In this document: piece by piece, positions 25,167 through 34,277 of the stretch
How positions within the stretch are numbered: position 1 is the first letter of the stretch
Layout of the letters: each line of letters starts with the position of its first letter
Assembly: GCA_041595875.1 (NCBI GenBank)
Contig: JBFHJN010000001.1
Coordinates: 1 to 64,000 of the forward strand
Length of the DNA: 64,000 nucleotides
Reading direction: 5' to 3'
From: UBA2279 sp041595875
Lineage (GTDB): Bacteria > Actinomycetota > Coriobacteriia > Anaerosomatales > Anaerosomataceae
Translations under genes and position numbers: made by a program
The notes under the pieces: generated by a model
What the model was told of the DNA's origin: nothing
What the model saw: only the letters and a program-made list of their open reading frames with translations
Database searches by the model: none

Positions 25167-25601
25167 ATGTTTCTAGGCGAGCACCAGCACACGCTGGACG
25201 CCAAAGGACGTGTCTCGCTGCCTGCCAAGTTCCGTGCGCAGATGACGGGTAGCCTTGTCGTTTCCAAGGGGCTTGAGAACTGCCTGTATGTGCATTCGTC
25301 CGACGAGTACACCCAGTTCCTCGGTCAGCTGACCGACAGGGGGGACTTCGATCCCAAGTTCCGCAAGGTGCGGCGCTTCTTCTCGTCTGGCGCTTTGGAG
25401 ACTGAACTCGACTCGGCGGGCCGCATCTCGGTCTCGTCGAACCTTCGTGAGTACGCCGGACTCGACAAGGACGTCGCGGTTATCGGTAACGGTGATCGGA
25501 TCGAGCTGTGGGATGCCGAGAAGTGGGCAGCCTACAACGGAGAGACGACCGATCAGATCGAAGACGTGACACAGGAACTTGCCGAGCTCGGAATCTTGTA
25601 G
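25167..25601 (+). CDS. mraZ: Transcriptional regulator MraZ
   Basis: DNA-binding protein of the AbrB-like swapped-hairpin fold that binds repeats before the dcw cluster and usually represses it. The 144-residue protein starts at the ATG behind AGGGAGG with MFLGEHQHTLDAKGRVSLPAKFR, the standard MraZ opening; an in-frame TTG at 25104 would add a non-homologous leader. The two MraZ repeats are visible, the second as ELDSAGRISVSSNLREYAGL. It is the first gene of the division and cell wall cluster, followed 10 bases later by rsmH. Confidence 0.96.
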   Translation: MFLGEHQHTLDAKGRVSLPAKFRAQMTGSLVVSKGLENCLYVHSSDEYTQFLGQLTDRGDFDPKFRKVRRFFSSGALETELDSAGRISVSSNLREYAGLDKDVAVIGNGDRIELWDAEKWAAYNGETTDQIEDVTQELAELGIL

Positions 25602-25611
25602 GGCCTTGAAA

Positions 25612-26562
25612 ATGGAATACCGGCACACCCCAGTTTTGCTGGCCGAGGTCACACAGCAGCTACCACTCCATGACGGATCGATCATCGTCGACTGTACCTT
25701 AGGCGGGGCAGGACACGCGAAGCGGATGGCAGAGTTTATCGCGCCCACGGGGATTCTCGTGGGAATCGACCAAGATGACGCCGCACTTGCCGCAGCAGCA
25801 GACGCACTCCGCCTCGGCCAGCAGACAGTACTGATAAAGGGGAACTTCGGAGATCTTGACGACTTGCTTGTCGAGGCCGGGATCCCCTACGTCGATGGTT
25901 TCTTGTTCGATCTCGGCGTGTCTTCACCCCAGTTGGACGTACGCGGCCGCGGTTTTTCATACCACGAGGATGTCTTGCTCGATATGCGCATGGACACCTC
26001 ATCGACGCAGCCTACCGCGGCCGCCGTCATAAACAAGTACGACGAAGGAAGCCTTGCACGGATCCTTCGAGATTACGGCGAGGAACGGTGGGCCACGCGC
26101 ATCGCAGCATTCATCGTAGCCGCGCGTGCCCGCCAACCCATCGAGACGACTGCGGAACTCGTCGAGATCGTGAAGGCGGCGATTCCGGCAGGTGCCCGCC
26201 GAGAGGGCCCACATCCTGCCCGCCGGACGTTCCAGGCGCTCAGGATCGAGGTCAATGGCGAACTCGACGTCTTGGAGCGTGGTCTAAGGGCCGCAATACG
26301 ATGGCTGAGACCCGGCGGACGCGTTGCTGTGATCAGCTATCACTCGCTTGAAGATCGCATCACCAAACAGATCTTCGCCGAGCACGCCGGGGGGTGTGTA
26401 TGTCCTCCCGATCTGCCCATCTGCAGGTGCGGGAACTCGCCGGTACTCCGAATCGTTACACGAAAGCCTGTGGTTCCGACCACGGCTGAGATAGAAGTGA
26501 ATCCGCGTGCACGCAGCGCAAAGCTGCGGGTGGCGGAGAAGCTGGCAGATAGCACGACGTGA
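25612..26562 (+). CDS. rsmH: 16S rRNA (cytosine1402-N4)-methyltransferase
   Basis: Methylates N4 of C1402 in the 16S rRNA decoding centre using SAM. The 316-residue protein starts MEYRHTPVLLAEV, with the SAM-binding VDCTLGGAGHAK, the LFDLGVSSPQLD motif and the C-terminal ISYHSLEDRITK. A TTG at 25579 in the same frame overlaps mraZ but lacks homology, so the ATG is preferred although its ribosome site (AGGG) is weak. It is the usual second gene of dcw clusters (older name mraW). Confidence 0.96.
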   Translation: MEYRHTPVLLAEVTQQLPLHDGSIIVDCTLGGAGHAKRMAEFIAPTGILVGIDQDDAALAAAADALRLGQQTVLIKGNFGDLDDLLVEAGIPYVDGFLFDLGVSSPQLDVRGRGFSYHEDVLLDMRMDTSSTQPTAAAVINKYDEGSLARILRDYGEERWATRIAAFIVAARARQPIETTAELVEIVKAAIPAGARREGPHPARRTFQALRIEVNGELDVLERGLRAAIRWLRPGGRVAVISYHSLEDRITKQIFAEHAGGCVCPPDLPICRCGNSPVLRIVTRKPVVPTTAEIEVNPRARSAKLRVAEKLADSTT

Positions 26563-26591
26563 GTTGACGGAGAAGGAGAGGAGGCGCGGAC

Positions 26592-27155
26592 GTGGGGGAG
26601 GCAGCACGCAAGCTCACGAGCCGTCATGCGGTGGCCGCGCGCCCGCAGCTTCGACTCGTCAAGTCGCACGTCCGGCCGGCAACGAAGCGTAACGCTCGCA
26701 GCGCACACAGCAAGGATGCAGCTTCCGCCTTCCGCGTGTTCTGCGTGGTCATGGCGGCTCTGACGATCGTCGGGATGTTGCGGATCACTCTTGCCGTCCA
26801 GGCCCAGGAGGCGGCTATCGACGCGAACGACCTGCTCGCAGTGATCAAGGCCGAGGAGCAGGTCGCCACAGCCCTGGAGGCTGATCGCAGTACTCTTGCA
26901 GCTCCGTCACGGATCGAGTCGATAGCAAGCTCGTCGCTCAACATGGCACAACCGGATGAGGTCTGCTATATCGACCTCCCCGCTGTCGAGGCCGGTGATG
27001 AACCGACTGTAGAGCCGTCCGCAGAGAAGGTCGCCGAGACCGGGTCCGCAAAGTCCACGACGGTGGCCAGCGTCATCTCCACCGTCATGGATGTAGCCGT
27101 GGGTGAGGCTCAGGTACTGTTGGTCGGCGACGTCGGCATCGCTTCAGTCAAGTGA
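26592..27155 (+). CDS. ftsL: FtsL-like cell division protein
   Basis: Bitopic divisome protein expected to act with FtsQ and a FtsB-type partner to activate FtsWI. The 187-residue protein has a basic cytosolic N-terminus of about 47 residues, one membrane helix (about 48-68, VFCVVMAALTIVGMLRITLAV), a coiled-coil-like stretch and the RIESIASSSLNMAQPDEVCYI segment that ends typical FtsL domains. Identification rests on position between rsmH and ftsI plus this layout. A further 55 or so low-complexity residues follow, longer than usual for FtsL. GTG start behind GGAGG. Confidence 0.8.
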   Translation: MGEAARKLTSRHAVAARPQLRLVKSHVRPATKRNARSAHSKDAASAFRVFCVVMAALTIVGMLRITLAVQAQEAAIDANDLLAVIKAEEQVATALEADRSTLAAPSRIESIASSSLNMAQPDEVCYIDLPAVEAGDEPTVEPSAEKVAETGSAKSTTVASVISTVMDVAVGEAQVLLVGDVGIASVK

Positions 27156-27180
27156 TGACAGCCCTGCAAAGGAGGCGACG

Positions 27181-28935
27181 GTGACCGGCAAACGACGGGC
27201 AGCGGCGCGAACTCCTCATGTCGGTCGCTACGCCGGCCTGTTCGTCATCGTGGCGCTGGCCCTTGCCGCCGTGGTTGGACGTCTCGTATACATCCAGGTC
27301 ATCAAAGCTCCCGAGTACGCTGAGGCTGCTGAACAGCAGCGGACGCGGGACGTGGTTCTTACGCCTCGGCGAGGCTCGATATTCGACCGTGAGGGTGAAC
27401 CGCTCGCGGTGACGATGGACGCGCGGACCATTTACGCGGTTCCGGCGCAGGTGACCGATCCCCAGGGTGTGGCGACTCAACTCGCCGAGACACTGGGCGG
27501 CGACAGTGAGGACTATCTGGCGAAGCTGCAGAAGGACACCAGCTTCGTTTACATCGCTCGAAAAGTCTCCGTGGAGACCGCGGATGCACTCCAGGCGCTG
27601 GATCTGGCCGGTATCGCCTTTCTGGAGGACTCGAACCGCGTATATCCATCGAATGAACTCGCATGTCAGGTGTTGGGTTTCGTTGGCATTGATGATGAGG
27701 GGCTAGCCGGACTAGAGAAGTACTATGACGAGGTCCTGTCTGGTGTGGAGGGGCGGCTTATCGCCGAGCGTGGGCGCAGCGGCATACCGATCCCCGATGG
27801 AGTGACGTACGAAGAGGCGCCTATCGACGGCCAGAACCTCGTGCTCACAATAGACAAAGACATTCAGTACCAGGCCCATCTGGAGCTTGAGAAGACGGTA
27901 GAAGAGTGGGACGCCAAAGGCGGCTCGGTTGTGATCATCGACCCGGACAACGGGGAGATCCTGGCCATGGCGTCTACTCCCGGGTTCAACCCTAATGAGT
28001 TCGGGGAGGCGGACGAGTCAGCGTACCGCAACACACCCATAGTGGACTCGTATGAGCCCGGATCCACCATCAAGTCCATAACGGCCGCCGCCGTCATCGA
28101 GGAAGGCCTGTTCACGCCCACGAGCATGTTCGACCTGCCGTCTACTCTTGAGGTGGGTGGGCGCACTATCCACGAGTCGCATGACCGCGACCGTGTGGAC
28201 TGGTCGCTCACGGAGATCGTCACGAACTCCTCCAATGTCGGTGCGGTCAAGCTCGGACTCGCGCTGGGTGAGCAGAAGCTCTACGACTACTTCTCCCTCT
28301 TCGGCCTGACCGAGAAGACCGGCGTCGATTTCCCGGGTGAAGCGACCGGGTATCTGCCCACTGTGGACAAGTGGTCGGCGTCCTCGATCGCGAACATCCC
28401 CTTTGGGCAGGGCATCTCTGTGACGCCGTTGCAGCTGGCCCGCGGTCTATCTGTCATCGCCAACGGGGGCGAACTGGTGACCCCGCACTTCTTGCGGTCG
28501 ATGCCGGACTCGCCCGATCAAGAGCTTTCATGGCCGACCACGCGAGCGATCTCAGAAGACACGGCGGCTGACATGCGCGAGGTCATGAAGGCTGTCGTCT
28601 CGGAGGGTACAGGGTCTGCCGCCAAGGTCGATGGCTACGAGGTTGCCGGCAAGACGGGGACGGCGCAGAAGGCCCGAACCGACGGCGTGGCTGGATACGC
28701 CGCAGGCAAGTACGTTGCGTCGTTCTCGGGCTTCCTACCGGCCGATGACCCTGCGGTCTTGATCGTCGTGACGGTGGATGAGCCCAAGAACGGCTACTAC
28801 GGAGGCGCCGTTGCCGCGCCTGCGTTCAGCAACCTGGCGTCGTTTTGCGTGGCGCACTTGAAGGTGCCACCGAGCGCTGGGATGAGCAGCGATTCGACAT
28901 CGGTAACAGCCGGGTCACAGGCTACGGACGACTGA
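27181..28935 (+). CDS. ftsI: Division-specific peptidoglycan transpeptidase FtsI (PBP class B)
   Basis: Transpeptidase that crosslinks septal peptidoglycan with FtsW. The 584-residue protein has one N-terminal membrane helix (about 17-38), a PBP dimer domain beginning TPRRGSIFDREG, and a penicillin-binding transpeptidase domain with the nucleophile Ser295 and Lys298 in PGSTIKS, the SxN triad Ser350-Asn352, and KTG at 491-493. No PASTA domains follow. The GTG start is preceded by AAAGGAGG; an in-frame start inside ftsL at 27103 is not preferred. Confidence 0.96.
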   Translation: MTGKRRAAARTPHVGRYAGLFVIVALALAAVVGRLVYIQVIKAPEYAEAAEQQRTRDVVLTPRRGSIFDREGEPLAVTMDARTIYAVPAQVTDPQGVATQLAETLGGDSEDYLAKLQKDTSFVYIARKVSVETADALQALDLAGIAFLEDSNRVYPSNELACQVLGFVGIDDEGLAGLEKYYDEVLSGVEGRLIAERGRSGIPIPDGVTYEEAPIDGQNLVLTIDKDIQYQAHLELEKTVEEWDAKGGSVVIIDPDNGEILAMASTPGFNPNEFGEADESAYRNTPIVDSYEPGSTIKSITAAAVIEEGLFTPTSMFDLPSTLEVGGRTIHESHDRDRVDWSLTEIVTNSSNVGAVKLGLALGEQKLYDYFSLFGLTEKTGVDFPGEATGYLPTVDKWSASSIANIPFGQGISVTPLQLARGLSVIANGGELVTPHFLRSMPDSPDQELSWPTTRAISEDTAADMREVMKAVVSEGTGSAAKVDGYEVAGKTGTAQKARTDGVAGYAAGKYVASFSGFLPADDPAVLIVVTVDEPKNGYYGGAVAAPAFSNLASFCVAHLKVPPSAGMSSDSTSVTAGSQATDD

Positions 28936-28955
28936 GCTGAGGAGTGCTGTGGCTA

Positions 28956-28964
28956 TGCTAGAAT
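28956..28964 (+). promoter_or_regulatory. Candidate internal promoter before murE
   Basis: An extended -10, TG-C-TAGAAT, lies 28 bases before the murE GTG, within the 56-base ftsI-murE gap. The -35 region is poor, as is common for extended -10 promoters. It could give murE and the genes behind it expression independent of MraZ. Confidence 0.5.
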
Positions 28965-28991
28965 ACTGCGACTCACGAGCGGTGGAATGCG

Positions 28992-30440
28992 GTGGATGAG
29001 ACGATTCTCTCGGCGCTCTTGGCTGATATCGAAGCGATCATGACCACGGGTGATCCCGTGGTCGGCGGCGTCGCATACCGATCCGACCGCGTCCGCGAAG
29101 GCGACGCGTTCTTCTGCATTCCCGGATTCAAGGTGGATGGTCACAGTTTTGCCGCCGATGCCGCCGGGAAGGGTGCTGCAGCGCTTGTCGTGGAGCATCC
29201 GGTGGACGTCGATCTGCCCCAGGCTATCGTGCCTGACGCCAGGCAGGCCCTTGCGCTTGTATCTGCGCGCGCGTACGGGCAGCCAACCGCGCGTATGGAC
29301 GTTGTGGGCATCACGGGGACCAACGGCAAGACCACCACGACATATCTCGTGGACGCGATCTTGAGGGCCGCAGGCCGCACTACAGGTATCATCGGCACGG
29401 TAGAGACGCGTATCGCCGGTGAGAGGCTCTCCTCGGCGCGTACCACGCCTGAGTCGGCAGATCTGCAGGCGCTGTTCTGCGAGATGCTGGATCATGGAGT
29501 GGATGCCGCCGCCATCGAGGTTTCATCGCACGCCATCGACCTCCATCGCGTGGACGGCGTGCATTTCGCCGTCGCCGCGTTCACCAATCTGACGCAGGAC
29601 CATCTTGATTACCATCACACACTCGAGGAGTACTTCGCCGTCAAGCGCAGGTTGCTGAGCGACCTGGACGTCTCCGGGCGGGTGGTGAATGTCGATGACG
29701 AGTACGGACGCATGTTGGCGACCGAACTCGACATAACGCTGACAGTGGGTCGGAGCGCGGATGCTGATGTACGCGCATACGCCGAGAGACCCGATGCCGC
29801 CTCGACTCGATTCACGCTGGCGACGCCGGTCGGAGAGGTCGACATCCGTCTCCCGCTGGCCGGCGAGTACAACGTCAGTAATGCCCTGGTTGCTGCGGGA
29901 TGCGCTCTGGTGCTTGGTATAGACCTTGAGACCATCGCTGCCGGACTTGAGAGCGCACCGCAGGTGCCCGGAAGACTCGAGCGGATCGATGCGGGCCAGT
30001 CGTTCACGGTGCTGGTCGATTACGCGCATACGCCGGACAGCCTTAACAAGGCGATCGGTGCGGTGAGGGCGGTCACCACAGGGAGGGTCATCACTGTGTT
30101 CGGTTGCGGTGGAGACAGGGACCCGGAGAAGCGCCCGTTGATGGGCGCTGCGGCAGGAGAGGGCTCCGACCTGGTGATCGTGACGAGCGACAACCCCCGG
30201 ACCGAGGACCCAGTGGGAATCATCCTTCATATAGAGGATGGACTGCGGCCCACAGGCACGGAGTACTCGGTGGAAGTGGATCGGCGTCGCGCTATCGCTA
30301 TGGCGCTTGCAGAAGCACGCGACGGGGACTCTGTGTTGATTGCGGGGAAGGGTCATGAGGACTACCAGGTATTCCTCGACCGCACCATTCACTTCGACGA
30401 TCGCGAAGTGGCGCGAGAGGAGTTGGAGACGCTGTGCTGA
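28992..30440 (+). CDS. murE: UDP-MurNAc-tripeptide synthetase MurE, meso-DAP type
   Basis: Adds the third stem-peptide residue to UDP-MurNAc-L-Ala-D-Glu in the cytosol. The 482-residue ligase has the N-terminal UDP-binding domain, the ATP loop GITGTNGKTTT, the EVSSHAIDLHRVDG motif, and the C-terminal FGCGGDRDPEKRP. The DNPRTEDP motif is the signature of enzymes that use meso-diaminopimelate, not lysine. GTG start; the end overlaps murF by seven bases. Confidence 0.97.
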   Translation: MDETILSALLADIEAIMTTGDPVVGGVAYRSDRVREGDAFFCIPGFKVDGHSFAADAAGKGAAALVVEHPVDVDLPQAIVPDARQALALVSARAYGQPTARMDVVGITGTNGKTTTTYLVDAILRAAGRTTGIIGTVETRIAGERLSSARTTPESADLQALFCEMLDHGVDAAAIEVSSHAIDLHRVDGVHFAVAAFTNLTQDHLDYHHTLEEYFAVKRRLLSDLDVSGRVVNVDDEYGRMLATELDITLTVGRSADADVRAYAERPDAASTRFTLATPVGEVDIRLPLAGEYNVSNALVAAGCALVLGIDLETIAAGLESAPQVPGRLERIDAGQSFTVLVDYAHTPDSLNKAIGAVRAVTTGRVITVFGCGGDRDPEKRPLMGAAAGEGSDLVIVTSDNPRTEDPVGIILHIEDGLRPTGTEYSVEVDRRRAIAMALAEARDGDSVLIAGKGHEDYQVFLDRTIHFDDREVAREELETLC

Positions 30441-31846
30441 CGCTTTCGGTAGGTGTGCTGTGCGATGTCGTCGGTGGCGAATTGCTGGCCGGCTCTGAGG
30501 AGACGATGGTCAATGGACTGGCCACTGATTCCAGGGACGTGACTCCAGGTGCGGCTTTTGTGGCCTTTTCCGGCGAGCATGCTGACGGACATGCGTTCTT
30601 GAAGCCCGCTCTCGAGGCGGGTGCGCGGGCGTTGATCGTGACGCGGGACGACGACGGGTTCCGGGAGCTGGTGGCCACCTCACGTCGGCAAGACGTGGCG
30701 TTGGTGCTTATCGACGATGCGCTCTCCGCTGTGCAGGCGTTGGCTTCGCATCATCGCGAACGGCTGCAGTGTCCCGTGATCGGGATCACCGGGTCCACGG
30801 GCAAGACCACGACCAAGGACTTCGTCCGTTCGGTCCTCGGTACCCGGTTGAAGGTCGTCGCGACTGAAGCGAACCGCAACAACGAGCTTGGCGTTCCGCT
30901 CACGATCATGGAGGCGTCGGCCGAGACCGAGGTCCTCGTCGTGGAAATGGCGATGCGGGGCAGGGGACAGATAGCGTCCCTGTGCGATATCGCCCGTCCC
31001 ACCGCAGGTCTGGTGACCAACGTCGGTGTCAGTCATGTCGAGATCCTTGGTAGCGAAGAAGCGATCGCCTCGGCAAAAGGCGAGCTCGTGAACGCCATTC
31101 CCGAGCGGGGAAGGGTGTTTCTCAATGGAGATGACGGGTGGTCCGATCTGCTCGCCGATATGTCGGAAGCGCCGATCACCCGCTATGGCACAGGGCCTAC
31201 GTGTGACGTCCGGGCGGAGGGTATCGCTGTAAGCGAGGAAGGCATGGCCTCGTTCACGCTTGTGACCGAACAGGGCTGTGCGGATGTCGTCCTCAATGTC
31301 CCCGGTCGGCACAACGTATACAATGCACTCGCCGCCGCTTCTCTCGGTCTCGACTTGAAGTTGAGCCTTCGCGATGTCGTGGATGGGCTCCAGGCGGCCG
31401 TCTTCACGAAGATGCGCATGGAGACCTTCTCGAGCGCATCCGGAATACATGTGGTCAATGACGCGTACAACGCCAATCCCACCTCGATGAAGGCTGCACT
31501 GCAGACACTCGCTGAGATCGGGGCGACCGGCAAGCGGGTGGCCGTTCTTGGCGATATGGCGGAGCTTGGGTCGTTGAGCGAGCTTGCTCACTTCAAGATG
31601 GGGGAGTACGTCGCTGAGCTGCATCTTCAGGCACTGGTGACGGTTGGTGAGCGCGCACGACGCATCGCCGAAGGAGCTACGGCTGCCGGGATGGACCCTG
31701 AGTTCGTGCGTCCGTGTGTCACGGCCGAGGAGGCGAGCGGAGTGCTGGACGATCTGCTTGAGTCGGGAGATGTGGTCTTGGTGAAGGCATCCCGTGTGAT
31801 GGGTCTTGAACGCGTCGTCGAAGGAATAACTCAACCTCATGTTTAA
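30434..31846 (+). CDS. murF: UDP-MurNAc-tripeptide-D-Ala-D-Ala ligase MurF
   Basis: Adds D-Ala-D-Ala to complete UDP-MurNAc-pentapeptide. The 470-residue protein shows the Mur ligase layout: N-terminal substrate domain, ATP loop GITGSTGKTTTKD, EMAMRGRGQIASL, NVGVSHVEILGS and the C-terminal VVNDAYNANPTSMKAAL. The GTG start overlaps the murE stop, and its end overlaps mraY by eight bases. No D-Ala-D-Ala ligase gene is in the window, so ddl must be elsewhere. Confidence 0.97.
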   Translation: MLTLSVGVLCDVVGGELLAGSEETMVNGLATDSRDVTPGAAFVAFSGEHADGHAFLKPALEAGARALIVTRDDDGFRELVATSRRQDVALVLIDDALSAVQALASHHRERLQCPVIGITGSTGKTTTKDFVRSVLGTRLKVVATEANRNNELGVPLTIMEASAETEVLVVEMAMRGRGQIASLCDIARPTAGLVTNVGVSHVEILGSEEAIASAKGELVNAIPERGRVFLNGDDGWSDLLADMSEAPITRYGTGPTCDVRAEGIAVSEEGMASFTLVTEQGCADVVLNVPGRHNVYNALAAASLGLDLKLSLRDVVDGLQAAVFTKMRMETFSSASGIHVVNDAYNANPTSMKAALQTLAEIGATGKRVAVLGDMAELGSLSELAHFKMGEYVAELHLQALVTVGERARRIAEGATAAGMDPEFVRPCVTAEEASGVLDDLLESGDVVLVKASRVMGLERVVEGITQPHV

Positions 31847-32891
31847 CTTTATACCTGACATAGCGCGCTATCCTACCTACCAGGTCTTCCTGGCTGCCAT
31901 CGCTGCGATGCTGCTTTCCGGCATGCTCTTCCCGTTGTGGATACGCTTGCTGCGCTTCCGGAACATCGGTCAGCAAGTCCGTGCAGATGGACCTCAAGGT
32001 CATCTGGTGAAGCAGGGGACGCCCACGATGGGTGGCGTCTTGATCTTGCTCGTGGTGGCTATCGTCTATCTGGGCATGGGCAACGTCGGTCGTCTCGGCA
32101 TCATCGCATTCATCGTCCTCATCGGGTGTGGCTTGCTGGGGTTCGTCGACGACTACGCTAAGGTCGTTCATGAGCGCTCCTTGGGGCTGCGTCCCAGAGC
32201 GAAGATCTTCGGGCAGGCGGTGATCGCTGCGAGCTTTGGCATCATCGCGGTCAACTGGGCACATATCTCGCCCGTCGTCGCTCTTCCGTTCGGTTCAGAG
32301 CTCGACCTCGGTGTCGTTGCGAGCACCTTTGCGATCGGGGGCTTTGAGCTGAGCATCCCCTGGCTGTATGTGGGCCTTGTGTTCTTCATGATCATCTCGT
32401 TCTCGAACACAGTGAACCTCACGGACGGTCTGGACGGCCTGGCGGCCGGTACGGTGATGATCATCATGCTGGCGTTCGCCGCAATCGCTTACCGCCAGAA
32501 CCACCTTGAGGTCGCGCTGTTCGCATCCTCTATCGCGGGTGCCTGCATAGGATTCCTCTGGTACAACAGCTACCCCGCCGAGATATTCATGGGAGACACC
32601 GGCTCTCTGGGCCTTGGTGCTGCGGTTGCCGCTTTGGCGATCGTCACCAAGACGGAGCTGCTCTCGGTGCTCATCGGCGGCATCTATGTGATCGAGGGTC
32701 TCTCGGTCATCTTGCAAGTCGCCAGTTTCAAGTTGACCGGCAAGCGGATCTTCCGCATGGCCCCCATCCATCACCATTTTGAGATGAAGGGTTGGAGCGA
32801 GACCAAGGTGATGGTCCGTTTCTGGATCATCACGGGGATCATGGCCGGCGGCGGTTTTGCTCTCTACTTCGTGGGATCGGTGTGGACCTAG
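31839..32891 (+). CDS. mraY: Phospho-N-acetylmuramoyl-pentapeptide transferase MraY
   Basis: Membrane enzyme that transfers phospho-MurNAc-pentapeptide to undecaprenyl phosphate, forming lipid I. The 350-residue protein has about ten helices and all family motifs: KQGTPTMGG, the Asp pair in GFVDDYAK, NLTDGLDGLAAG, MGDTGSLGLG and PIHHHFEMKGWSE. It is the canonical copy, in contrast to the divergent paralogue at 10943-12055. Its start overlaps murF and murD follows with no gap. Confidence 0.98.
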   Translation: MFNFIPDIARYPTYQVFLAAIAAMLLSGMLFPLWIRLLRFRNIGQQVRADGPQGHLVKQGTPTMGGVLILLVVAIVYLGMGNVGRLGIIAFIVLIGCGLLGFVDDYAKVVHERSLGLRPRAKIFGQAVIAASFGIIAVNWAHISPVVALPFGSELDLGVVASTFAIGGFELSIPWLYVGLVFFMIISFSNTVNLTDGLDGLAAGTVMIIMLAFAAIAYRQNHLEVALFASSIAGACIGFLWYNSYPAEIFMGDTGSLGLGAAVAALAIVTKTELLSVLIGGIYVIEGLSVILQVASFKLTGKRIFRMAPIHHHFEMKGWSETKVMVRFWIITGIMAGGGFALYFVGSVWT

Positions 32892-34277
32892 ATGTCTGCC
32901 ATCACGGGACATGTGCTCGTACTGGGGCTCGGTCGTTCGGGGATGGCCGTGGCGGAACGTCTTGCGTCGGATGCGGCCTCCGGCATCGATGTGCGCGTAA
33001 GCGCGGTCGATGCCAACGAGGGTCCGGGCCTGGCGCAGCGGGCTGAAGCGCTGCACGCATGCGGCGTCGACGTCCGTCTGGGTACGGTTGAGCTTCCCGA
33101 TGATGTGGACCTGATCGTCGTGAGCCCCGGCATACCGCCGCGCAGTCCGCTGATGCTGGCCGCGGTCGCGCTGGGAGTGCCGATCCTCTCGGAGGTCGAA
33201 TTCGCCTACCGGCTCGCGGTCTCGCCTTTTGTGGCTATCACCGGCACCAACGGAAAGACCACGGTCACCTCGCTTGTAGCACATCTGCTGCGGGAGTCCG
33301 GCGTGCCCTGCGAGGCGGTGGGCAATATCGGTTCACCTGCCACGGGGCTTGTCGCCGAGGTGGGGCCGGCGACGGTCCTGGTCACCGAGGTGTCATCGTT
33401 CCAGCTGGCGTACACCCACGACTTCCATCCACGTGTCTCGGTCCTGCTGAACATCACACCGGACCACATCGACTGGCACGGTTCGCTGGAGGTCTACTCC
33501 TCCGACAAGGCCAAGGTGTTCGCCAATCAGCAGGCGGGGGACACTGCCGTGATCGACATCGATGATGAAGGCGCGGCTCCCTATGCGAATCTCGTCGAGG
33601 CCCAGGGCGTGCGCGTACGCCGTGTGAGCAAGACCCGACGGCTGCCGTATGGGGCCACGGTGGTCGACGGCATGCTTTGCCTGGATGACGGCGATGCGCT
33701 CGTGGAACTCGTCTCTACCGACGATCTTCTCATCCGAGGAGAGCACAACGTCAGCAACGCGCTGGCCGCCGCCGCCGCGGCGCTCGCGGCCGGTGCAAGC
33801 CTTGAAGGCGTCCGGGCGGGTCTGCGTACCTTCAGGCCGGTGGCGCATCGGCTTGAGCCTGTTGGGGACATCGGAGGAGTGGAGTTCTTCAATGACTCCA
33901 AGGCGACCAATCCCGATGCCGTGCTCAAGGCATTGACGTCGTTTGCTGACCGGGGCGTCGTGGTGCTGCTCGGGGGGCGCAATAAAGGTAACGACTTCCG
34001 ACCGCTCGCCGAGAAAGTGCGCGAGCGTTGCCGCGCGGTCGTCGTCTTTGGCGAGTCTGCTGCCGACATAGCGTCGGCGTTCGGCGACGAGGAGTTCGCG
34101 ATCGTGCGTACGGTAGACCTATTGCAGGCGACCCGCGCGGCCTTCGAGCTTGCTCATCCCGGCGACGTCGTCTTGCTCTCTCCGGCCTGCGCTTCGTTCG
34201 ACCAGTTCGACGACTACGAGCAGCGCGGCGATCGCTTCAGAGAGATCGTCGCTTCGATGAGCCAGGGCGGTGAGTGA
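32892..34277 (+). CDS. murD: UDP-MurNAc-L-alanine-D-glutamate ligase MurD
   Basis: Adds D-glutamate to UDP-MurNAc-L-alanine. The 461-residue protein has an N-terminal Rossmann-like domain (LGLGRSGMAVAERL), the ATP loop ITGTNGKTTVTSL, EVSSFQLAYTHDF, LNITPDHIDWHGS, and the C-terminal FFNDSKATNPDAV with LLGGRNKGNDF. Length is normal. The ATG directly follows the mraY stop and its end overlaps ftsW by eight bases. Confidence 0.97.
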   Translation: MSAITGHVLVLGLGRSGMAVAERLASDAASGIDVRVSAVDANEGPGLAQRAEALHACGVDVRLGTVELPDDVDLIVVSPGIPPRSPLMLAAVALGVPILSEVEFAYRLAVSPFVAITGTNGKTTVTSLVAHLLRESGVPCEAVGNIGSPATGLVAEVGPATVLVTEVSSFQLAYTHDFHPRVSVLLNITPDHIDWHGSLEVYSSDKAKVFANQQAGDTAVIDIDDEGAAPYANLVEAQGVRVRRVSKTRRLPYGATVVDGMLCLDDGDALVELVSTDDLLIRGEHNVSNALAAAAAALAAGASLEGVRAGLRTFRPVAHRLEPVGDIGGVEFFNDSKATNPDAVLKALTSFADRGVVVLLGGRNKGNDFRPLAEKVRERCRAVVVFGESAADIASAFGDEEFAIVRTVDLLQATRAAFELAHPGDVVLLSPACASFDQFDDYEQRGDRFREIVASMSQGGE

